Positions 18,383 to 26,900 of a stretch of DNA of 64,000 nucleotides are shown here, piece after piece (within the stretch, counting starts at the first letter, position 1; each line of letters starts with the position of its first letter). The translations under genes were made by a program, and so were the position numbers. The stretch covers positions 1-64,000 of the forward strand of contig JANXVH010000141.1 in assembly GCA_025351765.1 (NCBI GenBank), in the 5' to 3' direction. This stretch comes from Pedobacter sp. Its GTDB lineage: Bacteria > Bacteroidota > Bacteroidia > Sphingobacteriales > Sphingobacteriaceae. Below the pieces are notes generated by a model that was not told the DNA's origin, searched no databases, and worked only from the letters and a program-made list of their open reading frames with translations.

Positions 18383-19561
18383 ATGCAGGAAGCATATATA
18401 ATTGCAGGATACAGAACCGCTGTTGGAAAAGCGCCGCGTGGAGTATTTCGTTTTACCAGGGCTGATGATTTGGCCGCTGAGGTGATCAGGCAGCTGGTAG
18501 CCTCTGTTCCTAATTTGAATAAAGAAGAAATTGATGATGTAATTGTGGGCAATGCCACACCTGAAGCTGAGCAGGGACTGAATGTTGGGAGGATGATCTC
18601 GCTGATGGGTCTGGATACCGATAAGGTACCCGGAGTAACTGTGAATCGCTATTGTGCATCCGGTTTGGAAACTATTGCTACGGCAGTTGCTAAAATTAGA
18701 AGTGGTATGGCAGATTGTATCATAGCGGGTGGAGTGGAGGTAATGTCGGGAATGCCCTTTGGAGGATGGAAGTTAGTACCTAATGCAGTGGTTGCTGAGA
18801 ACAACCCGGATTGGTATTGGGGTATGGGTTTGACAGCGGAGGCTGTTGCTAAAGAATATAATGTAAATCGTGAAGATCAGGATCAATTTGCTTATCAATC
18901 TCATCAAAAAGCGATAGAGGCGATAAAGAACGGCAGCTTGAAAGCGGGTGTTTTACCGATAACGATAAATGAAACCTATCTGGATGAAAACCTGAAGAAG
19001 AAAACGAGAAGTTATATAGTTGATACCGATGAGGGACCAAGAGCGGATACATCCATTGATAAACTTTCCAAATTGAGACCTGTATTTGCTGCGGATGGCT
19101 GTATTACAGCAGGTAACTCTTCACAAACATCTGACGGTGCTGCATTTGTGTTGGTCGTTTCTGAGAAGAAGATGAAAGAACTCGGGGTTGATCCAATAGC
19201 GCGAATGGTGAGTTATGGAGTTGCCGGTGTGCCGCCACGTATTATGGGTATAGGCCCTATTTATGCGATTCCAAAAGCATTGGCGCAGGCTGGTATGAAG
19301 CTGGATCAAATAGATTTGATAGAGCTAAACGAAGCATTTGCGTCACAATCGCTTGCCATAATCAGGGAGTTAGACCTGAATACAGAAAAGGTAAATGTAA
19401 ATGGGGGAGCAATAGCGCTGGGTCATCCTCTGGGTTGTACTGGTGCAAAATTATCAGTGCAATTGTTTAATGAATTGAAACAGAGAGATCAGAAATATGG
19501 TATGGTAACCATGTGCGTTGGGAGCGGGCAGGGAGCCGCGGGTATTTTCGAAATGCTTTAA
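18383..19561 (+). CDS. fadA: Acetyl-CoA C-acyltransferase (thiolase)
   Basis: This 392-aa thiolase catalyses the last step of beta-oxidation, cleaving 3-ketoacyl-CoA with CoA. The nucleophile Cys lies near residue 92 in VNRYCASGLETIA. The C-terminal catalytic His and Cys are in GGAIALGHPLGCTGAK and MVTMCVGSGQGAAGIFE. Length is normal. It starts 4 bp after the fadN stop, so the two genes are cotranscribed and their products likely work as a pair. Confidence 0.94.
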   Translation: MQEAYIIAGYRTAVGKAPRGVFRFTRADDLAAEVIRQLVASVPNLNKEEIDDVIVGNATPEAEQGLNVGRMISLMGLDTDKVPGVTVNRYCASGLETIATAVAKIRSGMADCIIAGGVEVMSGMPFGGWKLVPNAVVAENNPDWYWGMGLTAEAVAKEYNVNREDQDQFAYQSHQKAIEAIKNGSLKAGVLPITINETYLDENLKKKTRSYIVDTDEGPRADTSIDKLSKLRPVFAADGCITAGNSSQTSDGAAFVLVVSEKKMKELGVDPIARMVSYGVAGVPPRIMGIGPIYAIPKALAQAGMKLDQIDLIELNEAFASQSLAIIRELDLNTEKVNVNGGAIALGHPLGCTGAKLSVQLFNELKQRDQKYGMVTMCVGSGQGAAGIFEML

Positions 19562-19574
19562 AATCTTATATAAA

Positions 19575-21365
19575 ATGGAAGCTACAGGCAAAAAAGCAAT
19601 TAAAGGGGGTGAGTTTTTAATAACTGAAACCATTTATCAGGATGTATTTATTCCTGAAGAATTTGATGAAGAGCAAAATATGATTGCCCAGACCTGCAGG
19701 GATTTTCTTGTGGCAGAGGTTTTTCCACAGCTTGATAGGATAGATGCACAGGAAGAAGGATTGATGCTATCTTTAATGGATAAAGCGGGAGAGCTGGGAA
19801 TATTAGGAGTTTCCATCCCTGAGCAATATGGTGGCTTTGGAAAGAATTTTAATACCTCGATGCTGGTTGCAGACGTGATTGGGGCGGGCCACTCTTTCGC
19901 AGTAGCTTTATCTGCTCATACAGGTATTGGGACACTTCCGATCCTTTATTACGGAAATCAGGAACAAAAAGACAAATATATACCTAAGTTGGCTACAGGC
20001 GAGTGGAAAGCTGCTTATTGTTTAACAGAACCCAATTCTGGCTCTGATGCCAATTCTGGAAAGACAAAGGCTAAGCTGACCGAAGATGGTAAGCACTATG
20101 TGATCAACGGTCAGAAAATGTGGATTACCAATGGGGGCTTTGCAGATGTATTTATTGTTTTTGCAAAGATTGATGATGATGTCAACCTGACAGCATTTAT
20201 TGTGGAGCGTGATTTTGGAGGAATTACGATGAACCCAGAAGAGCATAAGATGGGTATAAAGGGGTCATCAACAAGACAAGTGTTTTTTAATGACTGTCAT
20301 GTTCCTATTGGAAACATGCTTTCTGAGCGCCAGAATGGTTTTAAGATTGCGGTCAATATTTTAAATATCGGACGTATAAAACTTGCTGCAGCAGCAATAG
20401 GCGCATGTAAATCTGTAATAGGTGCTGCGGTAAATTATGCCAATGAACGGGTACAGTTTGAGCGGCCAATATCCAAATATGGAGCAATACGCTTTAAGAT
20501 AGCGGAAATGGCGGCTAAAGTATACGCTGTTGAATCTGCAAACTACCGGGCAGGGCAAAACATAGATGATGCTTACGACGCACTTGTGGCAGGAGGTATG
20601 GATGAAGGGAAAGCGAAGCTAAAATCTACTGAGCAGTTTGCTGTTGAATGTGCCATATTAAAAGTTTGGGGCTCTGAAGTGCTGGATTACGTAGTGGATG
20701 AGGGTGTTCAAATTTATGGAGGCATGGGTTTTTCTGCCGAGGCACCTATGGATCGCGCTTATCGGGATGCCAGGATAAACAGGATATTTGAAGGAACCAA
20801 TGAGATTAACAGGTTGCTTACAGTTGATATGATGTTGAAAAGAGCAATGAAAGGGGAGCTTGATTTAATGACGCCTGCTACTGCTGTAGCATCAGAATTG
20901 ATGTCTATTCCTGATTTTGGTGAGGAAGATGATACCTTGTTTGCCGCAGAGAAAAAGATCATCGCTAATTTGAAAAAAGCAACCCTAATGGTGGCTGGAG
21001 CCGCAGTGCAGAAACTGATGATGAGTCTTTCAAAAGAGCAGGAAATATTGATGAATATTGCCGACATGGCCAGCTATGTTTATGTGGCTGAGTCGGCCAT
21101 GTTACGCACGGAAAAACTGGTAAGCATTAAAGGCCAGGAAGCCTGTGAAGGACAGCTAAATATGATAAAGATTTACTTTGTAGAGGCGGTTGACGGGGTT
21201 AATAAGGCAGGGAAAGAAGCACTCTGGGGATTTGCAGAAGGAGATGAGCTTAGGATGATGATGGTTGGATTGAGAAGATTTACAAAAATGGAGGCCTTTA
21301 ACGTTAAAAACGTTCGCCAGAAAGTGGCGCAACAGGTAATTGCAGCTAATAAATATTGCTATTAA
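19575..21365 (+). CDS. fadE: Acyl-CoA dehydrogenase, long FadE type
   Basis: The 596-aa flavoenzyme catalyses the first oxidation of beta-oxidation. Residues about 45-440 form the acyl-CoA dehydrogenase fold (AYCLTEPNSGSDANS, MWITNGGFADVFIVFAK, VQIYGGMGFSAEAPMDR, YRDARINRIFEGTNEINR). The extra C-terminal domain of about 150 residues is as in B. subtilis FadE (about 594 aa), which sits in the same fadN-fadA-fadE order. The frame extends upstream into fadA, but the ATG at 19575, 13 bp after the fadA stop, is the natural start. A strong terminator follows. Confidence 0.92.
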   Translation: MEATGKKAIKGGEFLITETIYQDVFIPEEFDEEQNMIAQTCRDFLVAEVFPQLDRIDAQEEGLMLSLMDKAGELGILGVSIPEQYGGFGKNFNTSMLVADVIGAGHSFAVALSAHTGIGTLPILYYGNQEQKDKYIPKLATGEWKAAYCLTEPNSGSDANSGKTKAKLTEDGKHYVINGQKMWITNGGFADVFIVFAKIDDDVNLTAFIVERDFGGITMNPEEHKMGIKGSSTRQVFFNDCHVPIGNMLSERQNGFKIAVNILNIGRIKLAAAAIGACKSVIGAAVNYANERVQFERPISKYGAIRFKIAEMAAKVYAVESANYRAGQNIDDAYDALVAGGMDEGKAKLKSTEQFAVECAILKVWGSEVLDYVVDEGVQIYGGMGFSAEAPMDRAYRDARINRIFEGTNEINRLLTVDMMLKRAMKGELDLMTPATAVASELMSIPDFGEEDDTLFAAEKKIIANLKKATLMVAGAAVQKLMMSLSKEQEILMNIADMASYVYVAESAMLRTEKLVSIKGQEACEGQLNMIKIYFVEAVDGVNKAGKEALWGFAEGDELRMMMVGLRRFTKMEAFNVKNVRQKVAQQVIAANKYCY

Positions 21366-21391
21366 AAGAACAATTCATAATTAAACTGGAG

Positions 21392-21420
21392 CGCCCCCGA
21401 CTTGTTGGGGGCGTTTTTTT
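21392..21420 (+). terminator. Rho-independent terminator ending the fad operon
   Basis: CGCCCCC (21392-21398) pairs with GGGGGCG (21407-21413); a further weak pairing narrows the loop. Seven T follow (21414-21420). Confidence 0.92.
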
Positions 21421-21463
21421 ATGGCTTGCGGGAGGTCTTAAGTATGTTAAAATTGGTTAAAAA

Positions 21464-21494
21464 TTGCTGTATACCTAATAAAAGAGTATTTTTG
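21464..21494 (+). promoter_or_regulatory. Promoter placed for a leaderless or near-leaderless transcript
   Basis: TTG at 21464-21466, a 20-bp spacer, then TATTTTTG (21487-21494). The -7 ends 6 bp before the ATG at 21501, so the expected RNA start falls at or next to the start codon. It also argues against the earlier in-frame ATG at 21444, which lies upstream of this promoter. Confidence 0.6.
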
Positions 21495-21500
21495 TGCACT

Positions 21501-21989
21501 ATGTTGAAAAACGGGCTTTTATGGGTATTGCTGCTTGTTTCGGGTATTGTTGCCTCTTGCGAAAAGCCCGAAGTCTACAATGAGGATGCGCAAAATCAAA
21601 TAGATGAGGCACTGATAAAAAAATGGTCTGACTCTACTCATATTTCCCTTACCAAACACGAATCTGGGATATATTATAAGATTGTTAGTCCGGGTACTGG
21701 AACTGTGCCAATTGAATTGACAGACATGCTGACTGTATTGTATACAGAGAAGTTGTTAAACGATACATTGATTAGCCAAACAACTGATACAACGGGGTAT
21801 AGTTTTGTACTGGAGAAAAGTATTCCAGGATGGAGAAATGGCTTGCCGCTAATTAGAGAAGGCGGGCAGATTAGGTTATTAATTCCCTCGTCCCAGGCTT
21901 ATAAAAACTATAATGTAGTAACTAATGTACCAAAAAACGCCGTACTTAACTTTGTAATTAACTTAAAAAAAGTAGCTAAAAAAAAATAA
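21501..21989 (+). CDS. FKBP-type peptidyl-prolyl isomerase lipoprotein (single domain)
   Basis: The 162-aa product starts MLKNGLLWVLLLVSGIVASC, a lipoprotein signal with lipobox VASC. Residues about 65-160 form one FKBP-like domain (IYYKIVSPGTGTVPIELTD, IPGWRNGLPLIREGGQIRL, LIPSSQAYKNY, NAVLNFVINLKKV). The expected role is folding of periplasmic or outer-membrane proteins; several active-site aromatics differ from classic FKBP12. It is followed after 1 bp by a related two-domain gene. Confidence 0.8.
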   Translation: MLKNGLLWVLLLVSGIVASCEKPEVYNEDAQNQIDEALIKKWSDSTHISLTKHESGIYYKIVSPGTGTVPIELTDMLTVLYTEKLLNDTLISQTTDTTGYSFVLEKSIPGWRNGLPLIREGGQIRLLIPSSQAYKNYNVVTNVPKNAVLNFVINLKKVAKKK

Positions 21990-21990
21990 T

Positions 21991-22884
21991 ATGTTAAAGA
22001 AATTATCATCATATACCTTTTTATTAATTGGGATTATGGTTCTTCTGAATTCTTGTAAGAAAGAATATCCAAGCGTTCAAAGTATTGATGACCATAAAAT
22101 TGAAGATTACATTTCAAAAAATAATGTTTCGGCAATTAAAGATCCGAAAGGTACTGGTTTTTACTACCAGGTCACTACTCAGGGTACTGGAGATTTTTAC
22201 AAGAACACCGATTCTGTAAGGTATAGCGTAGTGGTGAAATCACTTTTAAACGGTACAGTTTATTACACTACTCCAGAAACGTCAAATCTCGGAACATTTG
22301 TAGGCTACTCAAGTCAATTATTAGGTATTAATGTTAAAGGGATGATTAATGTGCTTAATCAAATGAAGGCCGGTGGAACAGGAAGGGTAATTATCCCCTC
22401 TTACCTGGCATTTGGAAAGAACGGATATGAAACATTAAAAATTCCTAACAATGAAATTCTTGATGTTACAGTTAAGACCTATACTGAAAGTCAGGCTTCG
22501 CTTGATGATAAACATATCAATTTGTTTTTGACTGCAAATAAGTTGACGGCTACTAAAAGCCCGTCTGGAGTATACTATATTGTGACTACCTTAGGCACAG
22601 GTAACCAAATCAAACTTGCTTCTACAATAACCTATAATTATACAGGAAGGATTTTAAGTGGTCTTATATTTGACGCGGCTAATGGTGCAATAAGTCCACT
22701 TGTTGGGTTGATGCCAGGATTTAGCGTATTCACAAATTTTAGACAAGGTACCATAATAAGGGTTATCATTCCTTCAGTATTGGGGTACGGAGCAACAGGA
22801 ACACGTAATTCAGCAGGGGTTACTCTTGTATCTGGAAATGAATGTCTGGATTTTGATGTGGAAGTAACTGCAACAGAAAATTAA
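21991..22884 (+). CDS. FKBP-type peptidyl-prolyl isomerase lipoprotein with two domains
   Basis: The 297-aa lipoprotein (signal LLIGIMVLLNSC, Cys followed by KKEY) carries two FKBP-like units, at about 45-165 and 175-295. Each has the FKBP ending pattern (GRVIIPSYLAFGKNGYE; IIRVIIPSVLGYGATGTRN). The first unit has the stronger substitutions, the second keeps the AYG-like turn (GYGATG). The 1-bp gap after the preceding single-domain gene points to one operon and common descent. A role in outer-membrane or surface protein folding is inferred. Confidence 0.82.
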   Translation: MLKKLSSYTFLLIGIMVLLNSCKKEYPSVQSIDDHKIEDYISKNNVSAIKDPKGTGFYYQVTTQGTGDFYKNTDSVRYSVVVKSLLNGTVYYTTPETSNLGTFVGYSSQLLGINVKGMINVLNQMKAGGTGRVIIPSYLAFGKNGYETLKIPNNEILDVTVKTYTESQASLDDKHINLFLTANKLTATKSPSGVYYIVTTLGTGNQIKLASTITYNYTGRILSGLIFDAANGAISPLVGLMPGFSVFTNFRQGTIIRVIIPSVLGYGATGTRNSAGVTLVSGNECLDFDVEVTATEN

Positions 22885-22885
22885 C

Positions 22886-24193
22886 TTATTGATCATTTAA
22901 GGCATCCTTAAAGACCTTTAAAATTCTTTCTCTTGCAAAAGCATGGTCAACAATTGGGTGGACATGCTTTTGTTGTTTAATTTCAGGCACCCATTTGTTA
23001 ATATATTCCTGTTTAGGGTCAAATTTCTTTGCTTGCAATTCCGGGTTAAATACCCTGAAATAAGGGGCGGCATCATTTCCGCAACCACATGCCCATTGCC
23101 AGCCGCCAATATTGCTAGACATATCATAATCCAGGAGTTTTTCTGCAAAATAGGCCTCGCCCCAGCGCCAGTCTATCAACAGATGTTTGGTAAGGAAACT
23201 GGCAACTACCATACGTACCCGGTTGTGCATAAATCCGGTTTTATTAAGCTGTCGCATGCCCGCATCAACCAAAGGATAGCCAGTTAATCCATTGCACCAT
23301 GCTTCGAATTCCTTTTCATCATTTCTCCATTGGATGTTGTTGTATGCTGGTTTGAAACACGATTTACTGGTGTAAGGAAATTGCCAGAGAATCATCATAT
23401 AGAAATCCCGCCAGGCTAGCTCAGATAGCCACTTGCCTGCCTTATGCGCTATTGCCTGTGAAACCGCTTCGCGGATGCTAACCGTGCCGAAACGAAGGTG
23501 CAAGCCAATTCTCGTTGTTGCATCATCGCCGGGGAAGTCACGCTTTTCTTCGTAACTGCCCAGTTTATTTACAAAATTTAGTTCAGGAAATTCCTCGTTA
23601 GATTTTGTAAAACCCATGGTATTGAGTTCTGGTATATCTAGTTGCGAAGTTTTCAACAGATTGTTTAGGTATTTGGTTACAGGATATTCTTTGTGATAAA
23701 AAGGGTTCAGTTTTTTTTCCCATTGTCGGTAATAAGGAGTGAACACCGTGTACGGTTTTCCATCGGCTTTTACGATCTCTTCCTTTTCAAAAATCACCTG
23801 GTCTTTAAAAGATTTAAAAGCAATCCCTTCAGAGGCTAAATATTCTGCAAGCAACTCATCCCTTTCCCTCGCATAGGGCTCATAATCGTGATTTACATAA
23901 ACTGACTTCACGTTGTAAGCTTGGAGTACGTTTCTCCATACCTCTTCAGGGGTGCCATAGCCAATAAAGATAGTTGAGTTACTGGCAGCAATTTTTTTGC
24001 GCAAGCTGATTAACGTCTGATAAATAAAGGTGACGCGGGCATCATCTTTCGCATTAAGTTTATCCAGAATATTTTTGTCGAATAAGAATAATAATAGCAC
24101 CGGATGGTTGCCTTTTAAAGCATGATATAACGCTGCATTATCTTCCAGTCGCAAATCCCTTCTTAACCAGCAAATACTAACTTCCTTTCGCAT
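22886..24193 (-). CDS. phr: Deoxyribodipyrimidine photolyase (class I, cryptochrome/photolyase family)
   Basis: This 435-aa protein has an N-terminal alpha/beta photolyase domain (VSICWLRRDLRLEDNAALYH) and a C-terminal FAD domain. FAD and DNA-lesion motifs include TRIGLHLRFGTVSIRE, LAWRDFYMMILWQFPY, KTGFMHNRVRMVVASFLTKH, DWRWGEAYFAEKLLDYD and GGWQWACGCGNDAAPYFRVF. It repairs UV-induced cyclobutane dimers using light. The ATG overlaps the stop of the upstream epimerase gene by one base (TAATG), so the two are translationally coupled. Confidence 0.93.
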   Translation of the reverse strand: MRKEVSICWLRRDLRLEDNAALYHALKGNHPVLLLFLFDKNILDKLNAKDDARVTFIYQTLISLRKKIAASNSTIFIGYGTPEEVWRNVLQAYNVKSVYVNHDYEPYARERDELLAEYLASEGIAFKSFKDQVIFEKEEIVKADGKPYTVFTPYYRQWEKKLNPFYHKEYPVTKYLNNLLKTSQLDIPELNTMGFTKSNEEFPELNFVNKLGSYEEKRDFPGDDATTRIGLHLRFGTVSIREAVSQAIAHKAGKWLSELAWRDFYMMILWQFPYTSKSCFKPAYNNIQWRNDEKEFEAWCNGLTGYPLVDAGMRQLNKTGFMHNRVRMVVASFLTKHLLIDWRWGEAYFAEKLLDYDMSSNIGGWQWACGCGNDAAPYFRVFNPELQAKKFDPKQEYINKWVPEIKQQKHVHPIVDHAFARERILKVFKDALNDQ

Positions 24194-25098
24194 TATTTAT
24201 AGATTTGTTTTAAGGCATCCTCCAAATGAGTGTACTTGAATTTAAAGTCGTGATCAAGTAATTTCTGTGAAGAGGTATTGGTGCTGATTGTCGCAATAAT
24301 GCTCATTTTCCCAAGGATCATTTCCAATACTTTTTCTGGGACATTAATTGGCCATACTGGCCTATGCAGTTGTTTGGCAATTGCTTTGGTTAGTGTAGCG
24401 TTGGTTACTGGGAAAGGAGCACATCCGTTGAATGCACCTTCATAATTTTCATTATCAACTGCTTCCACATAGATATTTACAATGTCATCGATATGTATCC
24501 ATGGAACCCATTGTTTACCAGAACCCAACGCTGTGCCTGCAAAAAAGCGGATGGGTTTATCTAATGAAGACAGGCCACCATCGCCTTTGCCAAGAACAAA
24601 ACCAGTTCTGATCTTAACAATTCTCATGTCAAAGATATTTCCTTTATCAACCGCTTGTTCCCATAAAATGCAGCATTTTGCAAGGAAACCATTACCAGGG
24701 TCAGACTCCTCCTGCAAGATCTCATCAGCACGATCACCATAATAGCCTGTTGCGGAAGATGAAATGAAATTCTGAACGTTTGATTTTGTTTTTTTTATGG
24801 TTTCAAAGAGTAATTCTGTACTCATTACTCTACTGTCCACAATCATTTTTTTTCTTTCTTTAGTCCATTTTTTATCGGCAATTCCCTCACCCGCCAGATG
24901 AATAATAGTATCTATACCATCCATGCAGGATTGGTCTATTTCCTTTTTATAGATATCCCATAAAAAAGTATTTACATTTTTAATCTGGATGGGTTTTCTC
25001 GCCAAAATAGATACCGTGTGACCTTTTACAAGAAGTTGAGTTACTAATTTTCTCCCGATCATTCCAGTAGCACCCGTAATTAGTATTCGTTGTTTCAT
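24193..25098 (-). CDS. TIGR01777-family NAD(P)-dependent epimerase
   Basis: This 301-aa protein has an NAD(P)-binding Rossmann motif at residues 6-14 (ITGATGMIGRKL). The family body is clear (IDTIIHLAGEGIADKKWT, SSSATGYYGDR, RTGFVLGKGDGGL, WVPWIHIDDIVNIY), as is the DUF1731 C-terminus (WPINVPEKVLEMILGKM). The natural substrate of this family is not established. Coupling to the photolyase by a one-base overlap suggests light- or stress-linked expression; many Bacteroidota keep this gene beside photolyases, from my general memory. Confidence 0.88.
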   Translation of the reverse strand: MKQRILITGATGMIGRKLVTQLLVKGHTVSILARKPIQIKNVNTFLWDIYKKEIDQSCMDGIDTIIHLAGEGIADKKWTKERKKMIVDSRVMSTELLFETIKKTKSNVQNFISSSATGYYGDRADEILQEESDPGNGFLAKCCILWEQAVDKGNIFDMRIVKIRTGFVLGKGDGGLSSLDKPIRFFAGTALGSGKQWVPWIHIDDIVNIYVEAVDNENYEGAFNGCAPFPVTNATLTKAIAKQLHRPVWPINVPEKVLEMILGKMSIIATISTNTSSQKLLDHDFKFKYTHLEDALKQIYK

Positions 25099-25190
25099 TG
25101 TTAAATAACTGGATTGTGAAGTTTTAGTTTGCAGATTGCCCCCTAAAATAGATAATAATTATTTTATGCCCATGTCTTTCTTCGTTTGCT

Positions 25191-25300
25191 AGCCTCCGGT
25201 CTGGCTAAGGTCTGCCTTCGGCCTGGGTAGTACCTGCCTTCGGTCTGGGTAGTACCGTCGGTTATCCGTTCCGTATCCGTCGGCTATCGGTTCGGTATCC
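25191..25300. repeat. Ten tandem 11-bp units between divergent photolyase genes
   Basis: The 110 bp split into ten consecutive 11-mers. Units 3 and 5 are TGCCTTCGGCC and TGCCTTCGGTC. Units 4 and 6 are both TGGGTAGTACC. Units 7-10 alternate GTCGGTTATCC, GTTCCGTATCC, GTCGGCTATCG, GTTCGGTATCC. It therefore has an 11-bp period with a 22-bp higher order, and is much more GC-rich than the flanks. Eleven bases is about one helical turn. Function is unknown. The remainder of 25099-25540 is AT-rich apart from the inverted structure at 25367. Confidence 0.8.
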
Positions 25301-25366
25301 TTGGTATATCTAAATGATAGCTAGATAAGCCAAAACAGCTCACTAAAGCATACCAAATATACGAAG

Positions 25367-25432
25367 CCAGGATGGATTCGAAACCTTGGGAAGGGGTGTA
25401 GGGCACTTATTTCGGTCCGTGCCTAAGCCTGG
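25367..25432. other. 66-bp structured element, closed by CCAGG/CCTGG
   Basis: CCAGG (25367-25371) pairs with CCTGG (25428-25432). Inside, GGCAC and GTGCC form a second hairpin. On the minus strand the segment GGTTTCGAATCC resembles a tRNA T-arm, but the T-stem does not pair and no D-arm or anticodon arm can be drawn. It may be a degenerate or small structured RNA, or just an imperfect inverted repeat. Confidence 0.3.
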
Positions 25433-25540
25433 ATTTTATGGTACAGCGATATTTTGTTAAATAAAAATTGCTTTTACTTTACTAATTAACTTAAAAAATC
25501 ATATATTTTTGTAGTCCAACAAATACCGGCATATAAATTA

Positions 25541-26836
25541 ATGAAGTTTAAGAAGATTTTGGTTTGGTTCAGAAATGATCTGCGTCTGCATGACAATGAA
25601 ATGCTGGTGGAGGCCATTGCCAAATCTGATTCTATTTTACCCGTTTACTTTTTTGATCCCCGGTATTTCATACAAACCAAGTTTTTAACGGCCAAGACCG
25701 GTGTTAACAGGGCAAAATTTCTATTGGAAAGTGTATCTGCATTGAAAGAGAAGCTTAGGGTATTAGGGGGAGATCTTTTAATAGTAGAAGGAAAACCAGA
25801 AGACCATATTTTAAAAATTGCAGAGCAATACGAGATTTCTGAAGTCTACCACCACAGGGAAGTAGGCGTGGAAGAAACCAGGATCTCTGCTTTGGTGGAA
25901 GACACTCTTTGGAAACAGAAGATAAATCTTAAACATTTTATTGGCCATACACTCTATAACAAAGAAGATTTGCCTTTTCCTATAAAGGATATCCCTGATG
26001 TGTTTTCCCAGTTTAAAAAGAAAACGGAACGCGATGCTAATGTAAAAGAATGTTTTGAGGCGCCGGCAAAAATTTCTTTTGTAGAAAACAACGAATGGGG
26101 GGGGTTACCCGATTTGAATGCGCTTGAATTTGATAGCAACACGACCTCTGAAAGTCAGGTTGCTGTGATGGGGGGAGAAAGTGCTGGCCTTGCGCAATTG
26201 GACGAATTACTTGATATTGATTCTCCTATTTATAAAAAAACGGGTGCAAAGAGTGGGGGTAAACAAGCATTTAGTTCAAGGCTATCGGCATGGCTTGCAT
26301 TAGGATGCCTGTCTCCACGTAAAGTTTATTGGGCCATTAAATTTGCCGAACAACGGTTTGGCAATAACGGTAATTTTAGTCAGATTTTACTTGGTTTACT
26401 TTACAGGGATTATTACAGGTTTATGTTTAAAAAACATGGTGTTAAATTTTTTAAAGAACCTAACTTACTAACAATCATTGATACGCCTGCACCTGAAGAA
26501 GAATTTTTAATGAACCTTTGGCGGCAAGGTAATACGGGGCAGCCTCAGGTGGATGCGTATATGAAGGAGCTCAACAGGACTGGCTTTATTCCAAATATTG
26601 GAAGACTGCTGGTTGCTACTTATTTAATCCATGTACTTCAATTACATTGGACAAGGGGTGCTTTTTATTTTGAGGAGAAACTGATAGATTATTCTGCAGC
26701 TAGCAATTGGGGCAATTGGGCTAGTATTGCTGGAGAAGGTCTAGATTTAAAATCTAAAACCATGTTTGACCTCGAGAAACAGCTAAAAATGCTTGATATA
26801 AACCGTTCAGAGGTTGGCCATTCATATCTCTCTTAG
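25541..26836 (+). CDS. DASH-type cryptochrome/photolyase with divergent C-terminus
   Basis: This 431-aa protein has an N-terminal photolyase domain (ILVWFRNDLRLHDNEMLVEA). DASH-family features include LPVYFFDPRYF, LGCLSPRKVYWAIKFAEQRF, LLYRDYYRFMFKKHG and KELNRTGFIPNIGRLLVATY. The FAD domain ends in SNWGNWASIAGEG, where DASH proteins usually continue into a Tyr-Asp-rich tail ending in WLPEL. Here the tail is short and altered (FDLEKQLKMLDINR) and lacks WLPEL. Known DASH enzymes repair dimers in single-stranded DNA. A -7-like TATTTTTG lies at 25504-25511. A MerR-type regulator follows in the same direction after 64 bp. Confidence 0.88.
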   Translation: MKFKKILVWFRNDLRLHDNEMLVEAIAKSDSILPVYFFDPRYFIQTKFLTAKTGVNRAKFLLESVSALKEKLRVLGGDLLIVEGKPEDHILKIAEQYEISEVYHHREVGVEETRISALVEDTLWKQKINLKHFIGHTLYNKEDLPFPIKDIPDVFSQFKKKTERDANVKECFEAPAKISFVENNEWGGLPDLNALEFDSNTTSESQVAVMGGESAGLAQLDELLDIDSPIYKKTGAKSGGKQAFSSRLSAWLALGCLSPRKVYWAIKFAEQRFGNNGNFSQILLGLLYRDYYRFMFKKHGVKFFKEPNLLTIIDTPAPEEEFLMNLWRQGNTGQPQVDAYMKELNRTGFIPNIGRLLVATYLIHVLQLHWTRGAFYFEEKLIDYSAASNWGNWASIAGEGLDLKSKTMFDLEKQLKMLDINRSEVGHSYLS

Positions 26837-26862
26837 GAAGAAATGTGAACAAAATTTGTAAT

Positions 26863-26880
26863 TTAAACAAACTTGTTTAA
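26863..26880. promoter_or_regulatory. Perfect palindrome, candidate operator of the CarH-like regulator
   Basis: TTAAACAA (26863-26870), AC, TTGTTTAA (26873-26880) is an 8-bp perfect inverted repeat with a 2-bp spacer, 20 bp upstream of the regulator's GTG start. Self-repression through such a site is common in this regulator class; binding here is inferred. Confidence 0.5.
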
Positions 26881-26900
26881 CATTTGTTGTAAATAATGTC

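Noticed and set aside
21402-21500. Longer N-terminus for the first FKBP lipoprotein.
   Set aside because: It would start inside the fad terminator or before the -7 element, and would put residues ahead of a good lipoprotein signal.
25191-25300. CRISPR array.
   Set aside because: Units are 11 bp with no spacers and no cas genes nearby; the same holds for the array at 55078.
25367-25432. tRNA gene on the minus strand.
   Set aside because: Only the acceptor-like ends and a T-loop-like string fit; the T-stem does not pair and there is no D-arm or anticodon arm.
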